34,303 nucleotides of DNA from an uncultured Allofournierella sp. (GCA_944382705.1 CALWNE010000003.1:1-34303), one strand, 5' to 3'. Positions 23,496-32,618 are shown, counted from the first letter of the stretch. Translations and numbers: made by a program. The notes: generated by a model not told the origin, from the sequence alone.

Positions 23496-25844
23496 ATGGC
23501 ACAACGAAAAAGACCTTTAGCGGCACAGCCCAAAAATAACCGATGGCGGTTTTTGACCATGGGTACCGTGTTTATGCTGGGTGTTTGCATTCTTATCGGT
23601 CGTTTGTATTGGCTTCAGGTGATCAAACATGAAGAATACCGAATCGAGGCTGCCAAACAGCAGCTGAAGGATGTTTCCATTACTCCAAGCCGGGGTGAAA
23701 TTTACGACGCAAACGGAATTGTGCTGGCCAAAAGCAGCATTGTGTGGACCATCGCAGCGGACCCCAGCCAGATTAAGGCACCTAAGGCTGCCGAGGGAGA
23801 CCTGCGGGACGATGCTACCCGCCGTGAGGAACGGGTGGCAACCGTAAGCCGGGAAATTGCCGATATTTTGGGCATTGACCAGGAGAAGGTATACGAAAGC
23901 CTGATGGACGAAACCAGCCAGTACAAGCTGCTGGCCAAACAGGTGGACAAACCCATAGCAGACCAGATCAGCGAATATGCCAGCAAAAATAACCTGGCCA
24001 TTACAGTAACCCAAGATACCAAGCGGGAATACCCTTACGGCGCCTTTGCAGCCAGCGTGCTGGGCTTTATGCACGCCGATGGCTACGGCTTTTATGGCCT
24101 GGAGCGATATTACGAAGATACCCTGGCCGGTGTACCGGGCCGTTTGGTGAGCTTGCGCAACTCGCTGGGCAATGAAATTGCCAACGAGGACCGGGTGGAG
24201 TACGAAGCCCAGGACGGCTACAACCTGGTTCTTACACTGGATGTGAATGTGCAGGCCGTGGCGGAGAAATACCTGGAAAACTCGGTAAAGGTGAACAATG
24301 TAAGCAACCGGGGCGTGGTCATTGTGATGGATGTGCACACCGGTGCCATTCTTGCCATGGCCACCAAGCCGGACTTTGACCCCAACGAGCCCATGGTGGT
24401 TTACGACCCCACGCTGGCCGCTACACTCGAAGGCCTGAGCGACGAGGAATTTGTGCAAAAGCAGGGTGAGGCCCGTCAGTACCAGTGGAAGAACAAGGCC
24501 ATTACCGAGCTGTATACACCCGGTTCTGTATTTAAAATCGTAACCACCGCAGCGGCACTGGATGCAGGCCTCAGCGAGCCCGAAACCCAGTATCTGTGCC
24601 CCGGCGCATACAGCGTGCTGGGCCAGGTATATTCCTGCGCAGAGCATGTGACCCACGGTTGGCAGAATATGGGCCAGGTGCTGTACAACAGCTGCAACAT
24701 TGCCACCATTCAGGAGGCGCAGCGGTTGGGAGTAACCCTGTTTTCGGAATACTACAACGGGTTTGGATTTACCGAAAAAACCGGCATTGACCTGCCTGCG
24801 GAACAGACCCCGGTGGAGGATATTTCTTACCATCCCATGGAAACCATGAGTGAGGTTGACCTGGCCTCCACCAGTTTTGGACAGGCCCAGAAGGTAACCC
24901 CCATTCAGATGATTACTGCCGTGGCAGCGGTGGCCAATGGCGGCTATCTGGTGCAGCCCTACATTGTGGATAAGATTACGGACAGTGACGGCAATGTTGT
25001 GCAGCAAACAACCCCCACCGTAAAACGGCAGGTTATCAGCGAGGAAGTGGCCAAAGAGGTGCTCACCATGCTGGAAGGGGTTGTGGCCAATGGCGCCGAA
25101 GGCGCAGCGGGCCGTAATGCCTATGTGGCAGGCTACCGCATTGGTGGCAAATCCGGTACCAGTGAAAAGCTTGATTTGGGCCAGCGTGAGGGCGGCGGAT
25201 ACGAAAAGGTATCCAGCTTTGCTGCGGTGCTGCCCATCAATGACCCGCAAATTGCCATCCTGGCATTTGTGGATGAGCCCCACGCAGCCACGGAATACGG
25301 CTCCATGCTGAGTGCGCCGCTGGTGGGCAATATTATCAGTGAGATTGCCCCCTACCTGGGCCTTGAGATGGATGAAAGCCTGCTGCCCCAGGGAGATGTA
25401 ACGGTTACCAACCTATTGGATGGCACTTACAGCCAGTGGGATCTGGCACAGGTTCAGCTGAACAAAAAGGGCCTGTACCACCGGAAGGTGGGCTCCGGCA
25501 CCACCGTGCTGGCCCAGTATCCCCACGCCGGTGCACGGGTGCCGGGCGGCACGACCGTTTATCTGTACACCGACAGTGCGGACTTTACCTACACCGAGGT
25601 GCCGGATGTGACCGGAAAGAGCGTGGCTCTGGCCAGTCAGATGCTGAGTGCAGCGGGCTTGAATGTGCGGCTGAGTGCTCAGAATGGCACGGTGACCGAG
25701 CAGGACACCACAGCAGGCAGTCAGGTACCCATGGGAACGATTGTGGCGCTGACGGTACAGCCTTCTGCACAGGAGCAGACCGAAGCAGAGGGCGGCTCGG
25801 AGAGCGAATCGCAGGCACAGGAACAGACCGAGCAGCAACCCTAA
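23496..25844 (+). CDS. ftsI: Septal peptidoglycan transpeptidase (PBP2/FtsI family) with PASTA domains
   Basis: Class B penicillin-binding protein that crosslinks septal peptidoglycan with FtsW. The 782 residues have one N-terminal membrane anchor (about 20-41), the PBP dimerisation domain with SRGEIYDANG, and the transpeptidase with Ser344 in GSVFK, SCN at 399-401 and KSGT starting at Lys552. Two PASTA-like units (about 630-690 and 698-750) and a Glu/Gln/Ser-rich tail complete it. PASTA at the C-terminus is typical of PBP2x/PBP2B and of the sporulation protein SpoVD; the dcw position and the presence of ftsW favour the division enzyme, though SpoVD cannot be excluded. A GAGG site lies 11 bases before the ATG. 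Confidence 0.93.
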   Translation: MAQRKRPLAAQPKNNRWRFLTMGTVFMLGVCILIGRLYWLQVIKHEEYRIEAAKQQLKDVSITPSRGEIYDANGIVLAKSSIVWTIAADPSQIKAPKAAEGDLRDDATRREERVATVSREIADILGIDQEKVYESLMDETSQYKLLAKQVDKPIADQISEYASKNNLAITVTQDTKREYPYGAFAASVLGFMHADGYGFYGLERYYEDTLAGVPGRLVSLRNSLGNEIANEDRVEYEAQDGYNLVLTLDVNVQAVAEKYLENSVKVNNVSNRGVVIVMDVHTGAILAMATKPDFDPNEPMVVYDPTLAATLEGLSDEEFVQKQGEARQYQWKNKAITELYTPGSVFKIVTTAAALDAGLSEPETQYLCPGAYSVLGQVYSCAEHVTHGWQNMGQVLYNSCNIATIQEAQRLGVTLFSEYYNGFGFTEKTGIDLPAEQTPVEDISYHPMETMSEVDLASTSFGQAQKVTPIQMITAVAAVANGGYLVQPYIVDKITDSDGNVVQQTTPTVKRQVISEEVAKEVLTMLEGVVANGAEGAAGRNAYVAGYRIGGKSGTSEKLDLGQREGGGYEKVSSFAAVLPINDPQIAILAFVDEPHAATEYGSMLSAPLVGNIISEIAPYLGLEMDESLLPQGDVTVTNLLDGTYSQWDLAQVQLNKKGLYHRKVGSGTTVLAQYPHAGARVPGGTTVYLYTDSADFTYTEVPDVTGKSVALASQMLSAAGLNVRLSAQNGTVTEQDTTAGSQVPMGTIVALTVQPSAQEQTEAEGGSESESQAQEQTEQQP

Positions 25845-25855
25845 TCCACAAAAAG

Positions 25856-25962
25856 CCCCACAAGCATACATGACAGCGCTGTGGGGGGCATATCGTGGAA
25901 ATAACAGTACATTATTTTACCACGGCACAGGGCCGGGCCAACGGCCAGGCTCTGGGCCGTGT
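25856..25962 (+). promoter_or_regulatory. Structured gap between ftsI and murF
   Basis: CCCCACA (25856-25862) pairs with TGTGGGG (25880-25886), and CACGGC-A-CAG (25921-25930) can pair with CTG-G-GCCGTG (25952-25961). Neither is followed by T, so they do not look like terminators. I see no good promoter. The 138-base gap is the longest inside the dcw cluster. Confidence 0.4.
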
Positions 25963-25982
25963 GTTGCGAAGGAGGCTATTTT

Positions 25983-27383
25983 ATGCAGCCCATTGAAGCG
26001 GGCATTCTGCTGCAAGGCTTGGCCGAGCCGGGCCAAACAGCGGGCAAACAAATTTCCGCTGTGGTTACAGACAGCCGGGTCATCTGCCCGGATTGCGTGT
26101 TCGTCTGCTTTCCCGGCCAGCGGGTGGACGGCCACGACTTTGCCGCCCAGGCCATCCGGCAGGGGGCAGCATTCGTAGTGGCAAACCACCCCGTGGAGGG
26201 GGTACCCACAGAACAGTTGATTCTTTGCCCCAGCAGCCACCAGGCCATGATGACCATGGGGGCCAACTACCGCCGATGCTTTAACCCCTTGATGATTGGC
26301 GTTACAGGCAGTGTGGGCAAAACCACCACAAAAGAGTTTTGCTATGCGGTACTTTCGGCCTTTGGCTCTGCCATGAAAACCGAAGGCAACCAAAACAATG
26401 AAATTGGCGTGCCAAACACCCTGTTCCGGTTGGAGGATTCTACCCGGTACGCCGTGGTGGAGATGGGCATGAGTGCACTGGGGGAAATCCACCGGCTGAG
26501 CTGCGCCGCCCGGCCCAATGCGGGCATCATCACCTGCATTGGGGTGAGCCACCTGGAAACTTTGGGCAGCCGGGAGAATATCCTGAAAGCCAAGCTGGAA
26601 CTTTGCGACGGGCTGCCGGAGGGGGCACCTCTGGCTCTGAACGGGGACGACGAATATCTGCGCCGTGCCCAGCAGCAGGGGCAGCTGCCCGGCCATGTGA
26701 GACCGGTGTGGTTCAGCCTGGAGGACCGTGAGGCAGATGTGTGGGCCAGTGAGATAGAAGCCACTGCACAGGGGCAGCATTTTTATCTGAACGACCGGCT
26801 GCACGGCCGATTTGAGGTGTATATTCCGGCGCTGGGCCGTCATAGTGTGAGCGATGCCCTGGCGGCCTATGCTGCTGCCACCCGGCTGGGGCTAGACCCC
26901 CAGGTGTGCGCCCAGGCTCTGGGGCAGTACCGGAGCACCGGAATGCGCCAGAACATCCGGCAGGTGGGGGGCATTACCTTTGTGGAGGATTGTTACAACG
27001 CCAGCCCGGACAGCATGAAGGCCAGCCTTTCCATGTTTGAGCAATACCCCTGCAGCGGCCGTAAATTTGCCCTGCTGGGCGATATGCTGGAGCTGGGCAG
27101 CCTGGAACAGCAGGCCCACCGGCAGGCAGGCTGCTGGGCAGCCGGGGCAGGCCTGAAGGCCTTGGCAGCAGTGGGGCCGGCCAGCCGGGAAATGGCCCAG
27201 CAGGCAGGCGAGATGGGCCTGGAAGCCCATTGGTTTGAACAGCCGGAGCAGGCAGCTTGCTGGCTGCTGGAGGTGTTGAAGCCGGGAGATGCTCTGCTTG
27301 CGAAGGCCAGCCGGGGCATCAAGCTGGAGGCTGTTTTGAATGCGGTGTACGAACATTTGGAAGATGTGAAGAAATCGGAGTAA
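25983..27383 (+). CDS. murF: UDP-N-acetylmuramoyl-tripeptide--D-Ala-D-Ala ligase
   Basis: Adds D-Ala-D-Ala to complete the soluble peptidoglycan precursor. 466 residues with the three Mur ligase domains: N-terminal substrate domain (VVTDSR near 27-32), central ATPase with GVTGSVGKTTTKEF at 106-119 and NNEIGVPNTLF, and C-terminal domain with EDCYNASPDSMKASL and FALLGDMLELG. The NNEIGVP and AsnPro-rich stretches are MurF-type, not MurE. AAGGAGG 7 bases before the ATG sets the start; the frame extends to 25959. The expected neighbour murE is absent. The stop codon is part of the mraY ribosome binding site. Confidence 0.95.
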   Translation: MQPIEAGILLQGLAEPGQTAGKQISAVVTDSRVICPDCVFVCFPGQRVDGHDFAAQAIRQGAAFVVANHPVEGVPTEQLILCPSSHQAMMTMGANYRRCFNPLMIGVTGSVGKTTTKEFCYAVLSAFGSAMKTEGNQNNEIGVPNTLFRLEDSTRYAVVEMGMSALGEIHRLSCAARPNAGIITCIGVSHLETLGSRENILKAKLELCDGLPEGAPLALNGDDEYLRRAQQQGQLPGHVRPVWFSLEDREADVWASEIEATAQGQHFYLNDRLHGRFEVYIPALGRHSVSDALAAYAAATRLGLDPQVCAQALGQYRSTGMRQNIRQVGGITFVEDCYNASPDSMKASLSMFEQYPCSGRKFALLGDMLELGSLEQQAHRQAGCWAAGAGLKALAAVGPASREMAQQAGEMGLEAHWFEQPEQAACWLLEVLKPGDALLAKASRGIKLEAVLNAVYEHLEDVKKSE

Positions 27384-27397
27384 GGAGTTTTGAATTT

Positions 27398-28405
27398 ATG
27401 GCACGCTATGCGCTGATTTTGGCGGCTGCTTGCGGATTTATCATCGCAGCCGTTTCCGGCATTGTAATTGTTCCTTTTTTACGCAAACTGCACTTTGGCC
27501 AAACCATCAAGGAGATTGGGCCTACCTGGCATAACAAAAAACAGGGTACCCCCACCATGGGTGGCTTGTGCTTTATTCTGGCCAGCGTAGTGGGTGTGGT
27601 GCTGGCGCTGTGCAGCTTGCTGCACTCCACCCCGGAGCTGTTTGGCAACGCAAGCAGCCAGAACCTGTATCTGGCTGTTTTTGCGGCCTTTGGCTTTGGT
27701 GCCATCGGCTTTTTTGACGACTTTATCAAGGTGGTAAAAAAGCGCAACCTGGGGCTGCGGGCCTGGCAAAAAATTGTAGGCCAGCTGGTGGTTACCACCG
27801 TGTTCCTGGGTGGTTTGTACTGGAATGGTACCCTGAGTACCTACATCACCCTGCCGTTTTTTGGCATGGTGGATTTGGGCCTGTTGTTTTATCCGCTTTC
27901 TTACCTGTTCATTATTTTTGTGGTGAATGCGGTTAACCTGACCGACGGCATTGATGGCCTGTGCTCCTGCGTAACCTTTGTGGCAATGCTGGGCTTTTTG
28001 ACCCTGGCAGGATTTTTGGGGCAGTTCAATCTTTCGCTGTTTGCGGCGGCTTTGGCAGGTGCCCTGGCAGGCTTTTTGATCTGGAACTTCTACCCGGCCA
28101 AAACCTTTATGGGTGACACCGGCAGTATGTTTTTGGGCGGCGCTGTCACCGGCCTTGCCTACGGCATGGGTCGCCCCGAGATTTTGTTCTTTTTTGGCGC
28201 GGTTTACATCTGGGAGGCTGCCACGGTGGTGATTCAGGTTACCTACTTTAAGCTTACTCATGGCAAGCGTCTGTTTAAAATGACCCCCATTCACCATTCC
28301 TTTGAGATGCGTGGCTGGAGTGAGGTGAAAATTGATGCAGGGTTCAGCCTGCTGGCTGCTTTGTTTGTGGCACTGGGCCTGGCCTTTGCGTATTTTTACT
28401 ATTGA
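27398..28405 (+). CDS. mraY: Phospho-N-acetylmuramoyl-pentapeptide transferase MraY
   Basis: Multi-pass membrane enzyme that makes lipid I from UDP-MurNAc-pentapeptide and undecaprenyl phosphate. 335 residues with about ten membrane segments. Conserved loops are KKQGTPTMGGLCFI, the aspartates of GFFDDFIKVVKKRN, VNAVNLTDGIDGL, FMGDTGSMFLGG and the histidines of TPIHHSFEMRGW. An AAGGAG site lies before the ATG at 27398; the frame stays open upstream inside murF and should be ignored. Confidence 0.97.
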   Translation: MARYALILAAACGFIIAAVSGIVIVPFLRKLHFGQTIKEIGPTWHNKKQGTPTMGGLCFILASVVGVVLALCSLLHSTPELFGNASSQNLYLAVFAAFGFGAIGFFDDFIKVVKKRNLGLRAWQKIVGQLVVTTVFLGGLYWNGTLSTYITLPFFGMVDLGLLFYPLSYLFIIFVVNAVNLTDGIDGLCSCVTFVAMLGFLTLAGFLGQFNLSLFAAALAGALAGFLIWNFYPAKTFMGDTGSMFLGGAVTGLAYGMGRPEILFFFGAVYIWEAATVVIQVTYFKLTHGKRLFKMTPIHHSFEMRGWSEVKIDAGFSLLAALFVALGLAFAYFYY

Positions 28406-28438
28406 TTGAATTCTCCATTGCGAAAGGAGGCTTGGCCC

Positions 28439-29905
28439 ATGGCTGTTGAGTCTGGCAAGCGAATTCCATACGGGGCTGCCAACCGTCGGCCCGCAAACCG
28501 GGCTGGGGGAGCGGCAGCGGCCCGCACCAGCGGACAAAACCGCTCTGACCGCTTGGCCGGTTCCGGTACCAGTACCAGGGCCCGCCGCTCGGCTCCCACA
28601 CCGCCCTCCGGCCCCGTGCGCCGCAAAAGGGTTAAAAAAAGTTTGGCGCAAACCATTCGGGAACTTTTTTATAAAAATCCCGGCAAGCTGAACGGCGGCT
28701 TTGTGGCCACCATGTGCGTGCTTCAGGTGTTTGGCCTGCTGATGCTGTTCAGTGCAAGCTATGCCACCGCTTTGTATAAGTTTGGCAATATTTACGAGTA
28801 TTTTGGCCCCCAGGTGCTTTATGCCTGTGTGGGGTTGGTGGCTATGTGGGTGGCCTCCTATTTTGATTACAACAAGCTGCGGCCAATGGCCCGTGGCCTG
28901 TATATCATCTGTTTGATTCTGTTGGTTTTTGTGCTGTTTATGGAGCCCATCAAGGGATGCAAACGATGGATTAATATTGAGCATTTTCCCAGCATTCAGG
29001 TAAGTGAGATTGCAAAGTTTGGGCTGATTGTAATGCTGGCGGACTGGTTTTCCCGCTACGAAAAGCGCATTGAGGGCCGCCTGGGCGGCATCAAGCCTGG
29101 CGAAAACCTGTATCTGGCAGTTATCATGCCCGGCCTGTTTCTTATGCCGATTCTGGTTTTGCTGCTGCTGGAGCCCCACCACAGTGCCATGATTATCATG
29201 ACCTGCATCACTGCGTCCATCATGTTTGTGGGCGGCGCATTGATGCGCTGGTTTGTGTGTGCCGGTGTTACGGTGGGGGCTGCCTTTGCGGTGCTTCTGG
29301 TGACCAAGGGCGGCTATGTACAGGAACGGCTTCAGGGCTGGCTGGACCCTTTTTCGGATATGCAGGGTTCCACTCAGCAGACCGGCCAGAGTCTTTACAC
29401 CATCGGCTCCGGCGGATTGTTTGGCGTGGGCATTGGCAACAGTGTGCAGAAGCACATGTGGCTGCCGGAAGCGCAAAATGACTTTATCTTTGCCATTCTG
29501 TGCGAGGAGCTTGGCATGGTAGGCGCACTGGTTTGCATTTTGCTGTTCAGCATGCTGATTGTACAGGGCATTGTGATTGCCCGAAAAGCCCCCGACCGCT
29601 TTGGCACCCTGCTGGCCATTGGCTGCATTGCCCAGATTGGCTTTCAGTTCTGGTTCAATGTGGGTGTGGTTACCAACACCATTCCCAACACAGGCATCAG
29701 TCTGCCGTTCTTTTCTTCGGGTGGTACCAGCCTGATGCTGCTGCTGGGCCAGATGGGCATGATTTTGAGTGTAAGCCGGGCAGGCAACCGAAGGCAGGCA
29801 GAGCTGAAGGCCGCCAGGGAGCAGGCCAAAGCCCAGCAGATGCAGGCTGAATTTGAAAAACAACAACAAAATCCCTACGCCAGATTTCGATCCGGCCGGG
29901 AATAA
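28439..29905 (+). CDS. ftsW: FtsW lipid II polymerase with a basic N-terminal extension
   Basis: SEDS-family membrane glycosyltransferase that polymerises lipid II at the septum with FtsI. 488 residues. The first 80 or so are Arg-, Ala- and Gly-rich and cytoplasmic (RRPANRAGGAAAARTSG, ending RRKRVKKSLAQTIRELF), longer than the usual short tail. About ten membrane segments follow, with GCKRWINI, PSIQVSEIAKFGLI, the catalytic-loop region LDPFSD and TGISLPFFSSGGTSLM near the end. RodA is the alternative, but the cluster position and these motifs favour FtsW. AAAGGAGG 8 bases before the ATG at 28439 decides the start. Confidence 0.94.
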   Translation: MAVESGKRIPYGAANRRPANRAGGAAAARTSGQNRSDRLAGSGTSTRARRSAPTPPSGPVRRKRVKKSLAQTIRELFYKNPGKLNGGFVATMCVLQVFGLLMLFSASYATALYKFGNIYEYFGPQVLYACVGLVAMWVASYFDYNKLRPMARGLYIICLILLVFVLFMEPIKGCKRWINIEHFPSIQVSEIAKFGLIVMLADWFSRYEKRIEGRLGGIKPGENLYLAVIMPGLFLMPILVLLLLEPHHSAMIIMTCITASIMFVGGALMRWFVCAGVTVGAAFAVLLVTKGGYVQERLQGWLDPFSDMQGSTQQTGQSLYTIGSGGLFGVGIGNSVQKHMWLPEAQNDFIFAILCEELGMVGALVCILLFSMLIVQGIVIARKAPDRFGTLLAIGCIAQIGFQFWFNVGVVTNTIPNTGISLPFFSSGGTSLMLLLGQMGMILSVSRAGNRRQAELKAAREQAKAQQMQAEFEKQQQNPYARFRSGRE

Positions 29906-29923
29906 CGGGAAGGAGCACGGTTC

Positions 29924-31060
29924 ATGCGTGTACTGATTGCAGCCGGCGGCACTGCCGGTCACATCAATCCGGCTTTGGCCATTGCGGGGGTTATCCGCAA
30001 ACACTGCCCCCAGGCAGAAATTCATTTTGCAGGCCGCAAAGCGGGCATGGAATACAAACTGGTAACGGCTCAGGGCTACCCCTTTCACCACATTGAGGTG
30101 AACGGAATCCAGCGCAGTTTAACCCCTAAAAATCTGGTGCGCAATGTGCAGGCTGTGTGGAACCTGGCTCTTTCCGGGCCGAAGGCAAAGGCCATGATGA
30201 AGGAGGTACAGCCGGATTTGGTGATTGGCTGCGGCGGCTATGTAAGCGGCCCGGTGGTGCGCTGTGCAGCTAAGATGGGCATTGCTACCGCCATTCATGA
30301 GCAGAACGCCTTTCCCGGTGTGACCAACAAGCTGCTGGCAAAGGATGTGGACCTGGTGTTTGCCGCAGTGGCTGCTGCGGTGGAAAAACTAGGTGCACCC
30401 CAAAAGACCAAGGTTGTGGGCAACCCGGTGCGCCCGGAAATGTTCCAGCAGGACCGGCAGGCCGCCCGTGCCAAATTGGGCGCAGGGGACCGCACCGTCA
30501 TTTTGAGTTTTGGCGGCAGCCTGGGTGCACGGCGCATCAATGAGGTAGTGGCCGACCTGGCAGCCTGGGAGATGAAAAGCAAGGCGCCGGTACTGCACAT
30601 CCATGCCACCGGCAGCCGGGGTGTGGAACTGTTTGCAGAGCTGGGGCGGCAAAAAGGATTTGCTGGCTATGAGGGCATTCAAGCCAGGGAATACATTCAG
30701 GATATGCCCCAGATGCTGGCCGCAGCGGATTTGGTGATTGGCCGGGCAGGGGCACTGACCCTGGCGGAACTGGAAGCAGTGGGACGGGCAGCGATTTTGA
30801 TTCCCAGCCCCAATGTGGCGGAAAATCACCAGTATTACAACGCACTGGAGCTGCAAAAGGCCGGTGCTGCCCTGGTGCTGGAAGAAAAAGACCTTACAGG
30901 GGAACGGTTGGTGGAGCAGGTGCAGAGCCTGCTGGCCCAGCCTGGTAAATTGCAGGAAATGGGCCGGAAGGCCCGTACCCTGGCTGACCCGGACAGCCTG
31001 GAAAAAATCTGGACTGCGCTGGCAGAGTTGTTGAAAAAACAGGGGAAATCTGTTGAATAA
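29924..31060 (+). CDS. murG: UDP-GlcNAc:lipid I N-acetylglucosamine transferase MurG
   Basis: Membrane-associated GT-B glycosyltransferase that turns lipid I into lipid II. 378 residues. The N-domain glycine loop is GGTAGHINPALA at 8-19; further motifs are IGCGGYVSGPVV, the flexible HEQNAFPGVTNK, FGGSLGARRINEVV and, in the C domain, RAGALTLAELEAVGRAAILIPSPNVAENHQ. An AAGGAG site lies before the ATG. murG follows ftsW by 18 bases. Unlike in many relatives, murB does not follow. Confidence 0.97.
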   Translation: MRVLIAAGGTAGHINPALAIAGVIRKHCPQAEIHFAGRKAGMEYKLVTAQGYPFHHIEVNGIQRSLTPKNLVRNVQAVWNLALSGPKAKAMMKEVQPDLVIGCGGYVSGPVVRCAAKMGIATAIHEQNAFPGVTNKLLAKDVDLVFAAVAAAVEKLGAPQKTKVVGNPVRPEMFQQDRQAARAKLGAGDRTVILSFGGSLGARRINEVVADLAAWEMKSKAPVLHIHATGSRGVELFAELGRQKGFAGYEGIQAREYIQDMPQMLAAADLVIGRAGALTLAELEAVGRAAILIPSPNVAENHQYYNALELQKAGAALVLEEKDLTGERLVEQVQSLLAQPGKLQEMGRKARTLADPDSLEKIWTALAELLKKQGKSVE

Positions 31061-31106
31061 AACTGAAAAATAACATTTTGTATAGGAATAACGGGAGGAA
31101 TGGACA

Positions 31107-32543
31107 GTGAGCAAGCAGAAACGGAACAAGGAACCGCAGCGGCGCCCCCAGGGTGCTGGGGCATCCCGTGCTCCGGGTGCAGCCCGTCCGGCACAGCGCA
31201 GTCAAACAAGGCCGCCCAGAGCGGTGCCCTTTGACCGCCAGACGGAGCCAGCAGTGTTTGCCGGTGCATCCTCCCGCCAAAGCGTACCGGGCGGCAGCAG
31301 GTCGGGTCAGTCTGCGGCCGCCCGCAGAACCCAGACCGCTTACCCCCGTTCCGCAGCCAGCGGCAGGCAGCCGCAGCAGGGCCGGCAGAGCCAGAGAGAA
31401 CAGCAGCTGCGGGCCCAGCAGCGCCAGCGCCAGACCCGTTCGGCACCGGTGCGCACCTCCAAGCCGCCCCGGCGGCTGACCCAAAGCGAGATGCGCCGCC
31501 GGCGCAGACGGCGTAATTTTTTGCTGGCGTTGCTCACCCTGATTCTCATTGGTGTGGGTGTGGCTCTTTCGGTGACGGTGCTGTTTCAGGTGAAAAGCTT
31601 CCGGGTGGAAAATCTGGACAAGAGCACCCCGCCCAATACCGGCATTTATACCCAGGAGGCTATTTTGAGCACGCTGGATGTAAAAGTAGGCGATAACCTG
31701 TTCTCCTTTTCGGCGGCAGAAAAGGAAAAACAGATGCTGGTTGCGCTGCCCTATCTGGAAACGGTGCAGATTCGCCGCAGCCTGCCCAGCACCCTGGTGA
31801 TTCGGGTTGCACCCGCTACCGAGACTTGGTGCGTGCAGACCGATGGCGGTTGGGCAACCCTGAGCGCAGGATTGAGTGTGATGAAGGTGGATACCGTCCA
31901 GCCGGATTTGCCTCAGCTGCGGGGCATCCAGGTGGGGCAGCTGCTGCCCGGCTACCAGCTTGCCAGCCAGGATGAAGAGCAGATGGACCAGCTCAGCCAG
32001 CTGCTGGATGTGATGGACCAGTACGACATGAAGAACGAGGCCACCCTGGTGGATTTAAGCAACCCCAACGAGGTGTATTTTGTGTACCAGGGCAGGGCCA
32101 AGGTATTGCTGGGTACCCTGAACAATCTGGACTACAAGATGAAGTTTGCAGCCTGGATTTTGAAAAATGAGGACGGCAAGGGTGTGGAAAGCGGCGAAAG
32201 CGGCCGTTTGGATGTATCCCACCAGATGAGCGACGGCACCTTGCAGCCGGTGTGGACACCGGGAGATATTGAGGAGCTGACCCGTCCCAGCGAAACTGCC
32301 CAGCAGACCCCGGCACCGGATACTTCGGCCCAGCCCCAAACCAGCCAGGCGCCGGAAGGGGAGAATGGAGCCCAGGCCACGGCAAGCCCCCAGCCTGGGC
32401 AAGGAGCTGAGGCTACCCCCACACCACCGGCAGAAGGTCAGCCCACAGCTACCCCCACGCCACCGGCAGAGGAACAGCCCACGGCTACGCCAACCCCACC
32501 GGCAGAGGAGCAGCCCACCCCCATCCCCACTGCGGTTCCTTGA
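31107..32543 (+). CDS. ftsQ: FtsQ/DivIB-like division protein with low-complexity ends
   Basis: Bitopic division protein of 478 residues. A 135-residue cytoplasmic region rich in Arg, Gln, Pro and Ala (ending RRRRRR) precedes the single membrane segment at about 138-160. Outside lie a POTRA domain (about 162-234, FRVENLDKS to VIRVAPATE) and the FtsQ-type domain to about 385. The last 85 residues are Pro/Thr/Gln/Ala-rich and include three 12-residue repeats (ATPTPPAEEQPT type). FtsQ/DivIB links FtsL and FtsB/DivIC in the septal complex. The start is a GTG with GGGAGG 8 bases upstream. A terminator ends the cluster 40 bases after its stop. Confidence 0.88.
   Translation: MSKQKRNKEPQRRPQGAGASRAPGAARPAQRSQTRPPRAVPFDRQTEPAVFAGASSRQSVPGGSRSGQSAAARRTQTAYPRSAASGRQPQQGRQSQREQQLRAQQRQRQTRSAPVRTSKPPRRLTQSEMRRRRRRRNFLLALLTLILIGVGVALSVTVLFQVKSFRVENLDKSTPPNTGIYTQEAILSTLDVKVGDNLFSFSAAEKEKQMLVALPYLETVQIRRSLPSTLVIRVAPATETWCVQTDGGWATLSAGLSVMKVDTVQPDLPQLRGIQVGQLLPGYQLASQDEEQMDQLSQLLDVMDQYDMKNEATLVDLSNPNEVYFVYQGRAKVLLGTLNNLDYKMKFAAWILKNEDGKGVESGESGRLDVSHQMSDGTLQPVWTPGDIEELTRPSETAQQTPAPDTSAQPQTSQAPEGENGAQATASPQPGQGAEATPTPPAEGQPTATPTPPAEEQPTATPTPPAEEQPTPIPTAVP
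32412..32519 (+). repeat. Three tandem 36-base repeats inside ftsQ
   Basis: Units at 32412-32447, 32448-32483 and 32484-32519 each encode A-T-P-T-P-P-A-E-x-Q-P-T. They differ mainly at third codon positions, so the array is kept at protein level rather than being a fresh duplication. The copy number could vary between strains by slippage. Confidence 0.9.
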
Positions 32544-32583
32544 GCCGAAACAGCGATCGGCAGGCAGGGACTATCCTATCTTT

Positions 32584-32618
32584 AAAAACAGCCCCAAGGA
32601 AATTGGGGCTGTTTTTTT
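32584..32618 (+). terminator. Terminator of the dcw cluster
   Basis: AACAGCCCCAA (32587-32597) pairs perfectly with TTGGGGCTGTT (32603-32613) around a 5-base loop, followed by a run of T to 32618. It lies 40 bases after ftsQ and separates it from asnB. Confidence 0.92.

Noticed and set aside
23517..25283. 588-codon antisense frame opposite ftsI
   Set aside because: Same kind of shadow, rich in His, Gly and Val, with no domain.
27479..30091. Very long open frame antisense to mraY, ftsW and murG (870 codons)
   Set aside because: It runs opposite to three well-supported genes, has no ribosome binding site and a His/Gln/Gly-rich composition typical of antisense reading in GC-biased DNA.
32412..32519. 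CRISPR-like repeats
   Set aside because: The 36-base units are directly adjacent without spacers and encode an in-frame protein repeat.
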